DNA of 64,000 nt from Papio anubis (lineage: Eukaryota > Chordata > Mammalia > Primates > Cercopithecidae): contig NW_022161977.1 in the NCBI RefSeq assembly GCF_008728515.1, positions 62,001 through 126,000 on the forward strand, read 5' to 3'. The notes beneath the pieces are model-generated. The model worked only from the letters and a program-made list of their open reading frames with translations. It ran no database searches and had not been told where the DNA came from. The translations under genes were made by a program, and so were the position numbers. Of the stretch, positions 62,855 to 64,000 are shown one piece after another. Every line of letters starts with the position of its first letter. Within the stretch, counting starts at the first letter, position 1.

Positions 62855-63060
62855 GTGGTGAAGTCCAGGATTTAGAGTTAGAACTTGGTTCAAATTTAGG
62901 CTTTTTTACTTACTTGCGTGATTTACCTGACTGCTTTGAGTCTGCGTTTCCTCCTTTGTAAAACGGAGTAATCCTTCCTTAGAGTTATCAGGAGAATTAC
63001 ATGAGATTATATACATAAATCACTAGCAGGGTAAGGAGAAAATAACAATTGTTAAATAAA
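62855..63060 (+). mobile_element. MIR SINE
   Basis: 'agtggtgaagtccaggatttagagttag', 'ggttcaaatttaggctttttta', 'gtctgcgtttcctcctttgtaaaacgg', 'gagttatcaggagaattacatgag' in MIR order. Confidence 0.8.
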
Positions 63061-64000
63061 TAAAGGGTTAAAAATTATCATCTTGTTCAGCATAAAAAAG
63101 GATTAAGCTAGGCTCTTTATTCCAAAATGTCAAATCCCTAGGATTAAGTTGACCTAAACATTATAACTATTTTCAGCAAGGAGGCATCTTAACACTTCAA
63201 AGAACAACCCCCATCTGAAAGTGCAAGGTCTGCTGAATGGAAGATACACCTAAAACACTGATGTGGACATTCTGTGGTTGGTTTCTGTGTCTTTAACAGG
63301 GAGAGTAGTACTTTTCCTTTAATGAGCTCTTCCACAGTCTGGGGACACTGGGGGACCATTAAAATTTTCCTCTGCAAAGTGAACAAGGCTCACGGTTCCA
63401 TAGTAACCACAGCTGAATAATTCAAACTGAGAAGCTTACAAAATGGCAATTTACCTAAGGATGTTTTTATAGCCCCTTATGCTATAATCCTAATGAAAGG
63501 GCTTCTCATCAAGGCTGTTATTCCAGGAAAAACACACACACACACTCATATGCACACAAATACACACACATACACACCCTATTTCTGGTATTTTGTCAGC
63601 AGAGTACTACCAAAAGAAAAAAAAAAAAAAAAGAATATTTATAAGTAAGCAGTGTTAACTTCCCTCCCAATACTTGAGATAGAGCTTCATTTTTGAATTA
63701 CAACACATCTGAGGCATAACTAGAGAGAGAGAGAGGAATCACTGCAATCAGCAGAATCATTGATTATGCTTGTAATGACTGTCAGAAATGTACCTGTGGG
63801 CAAAAAGGAATCACATTAACACAAACACTCACAGCCACTATCCACTTGCTTTCTGCTACAAAGGCATATCCACAAACCTCACGAACCAGAATCACCTGGA
63901 GAATTTTTTTTTGTATTACATATTTGAACCTGATATCCCTAGAATTTCCCTCCTTTTTTGTTTTTTTATTTAATCCTTCATTTGAAAACCTTAGAATTTA
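63061..64000. other. Mostly single-copy sequence
   Basis: An imperfect (CA)n lies at 63531-63582 and an A-run at 63616-63632. No gene or named repeat recognised. Confidence 0.4.
63531..63582 (+). repeat. Imperfect (CA)n
   Basis: About 50 nt of CA repeats with several interruptions. Confidence 0.85.

Overview
The window is mammalian, and specifically catarrhine-primate (most likely human), genomic DNA. The evidence is AluJ, AluS and AluY copies, a full-length Hsmar1 mariner, THE1/MST/MLT1 (ERVL-MaLR) LTRs, young and old L1s, and a worn background of L2, MIR and MER5A. There is no bacterial or phage gene organisation: no operons, CRISPR array, rRNA or tRNA. I see no intact protein-coding gene. 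Nearly all open frames are chance frames or decayed transposon frames. Family names were assigned by reading, without alignment, and boundaries without target-site duplications (TSDs) are good to roughly 10-30 bp.

Layout. 1-980: antisense L1 with a truncated AluY. 985-5450: an unassigned repeat, decayed L2, a complete Hsmar1 inserted in L2 (2171-3453), and a solo THE1/MST LTR. 5450-8585: MIRs and sequence I cannot assign. 8586-20265: a nested L1 complex in which an ancient L1M is split by a ~7.9-kb block flanked by a 15-bp TSD (9141-9155 and 17068-17082). The block holds a twin-primed L1 and a near full-length L1, plus one Alu; two more Alus lie in the old L1. 20266-30770: the most single-copy part, with MIRs, two Alus, an MLT1 LTR and possible exon-like segments. 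30771-33019: a complete THE1 element with both LTRs. 34467-36262: a very long L2. 36864-41500: an ancient L1/HAL1-like element carrying a solo MST LTR and an L1 3' end. 41690-48110: L2, an Alu, an LTR-like repeat, and an L1 that keeps its 5' half but lacks its 3' half. 48452-50832: a complete MST element. 50880-58440: L2/MIR remnants and a ~2-kb single-copy stretch. 58598-61690: a cluster of MLT1, MER5A, L1M, Alu and MST insertions. 61691-64000: mostly single copy.

The window works as a layered record of transposition rather than as a gene cluster. The observations most worth checking are: a ~93-bp piece inside the L1 5' UTR that closely matches a segment of the neighbouring older L1 1.6 kb away; a 58-codon protein-like open frame at 20288-20464 outside any repeat I recognise; a small exon-like segment with a strong splice acceptor at 54767; the dated L1 nest; and two complete MaLR elements in one orientation. 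I found no convincing new biological system and do not claim one.
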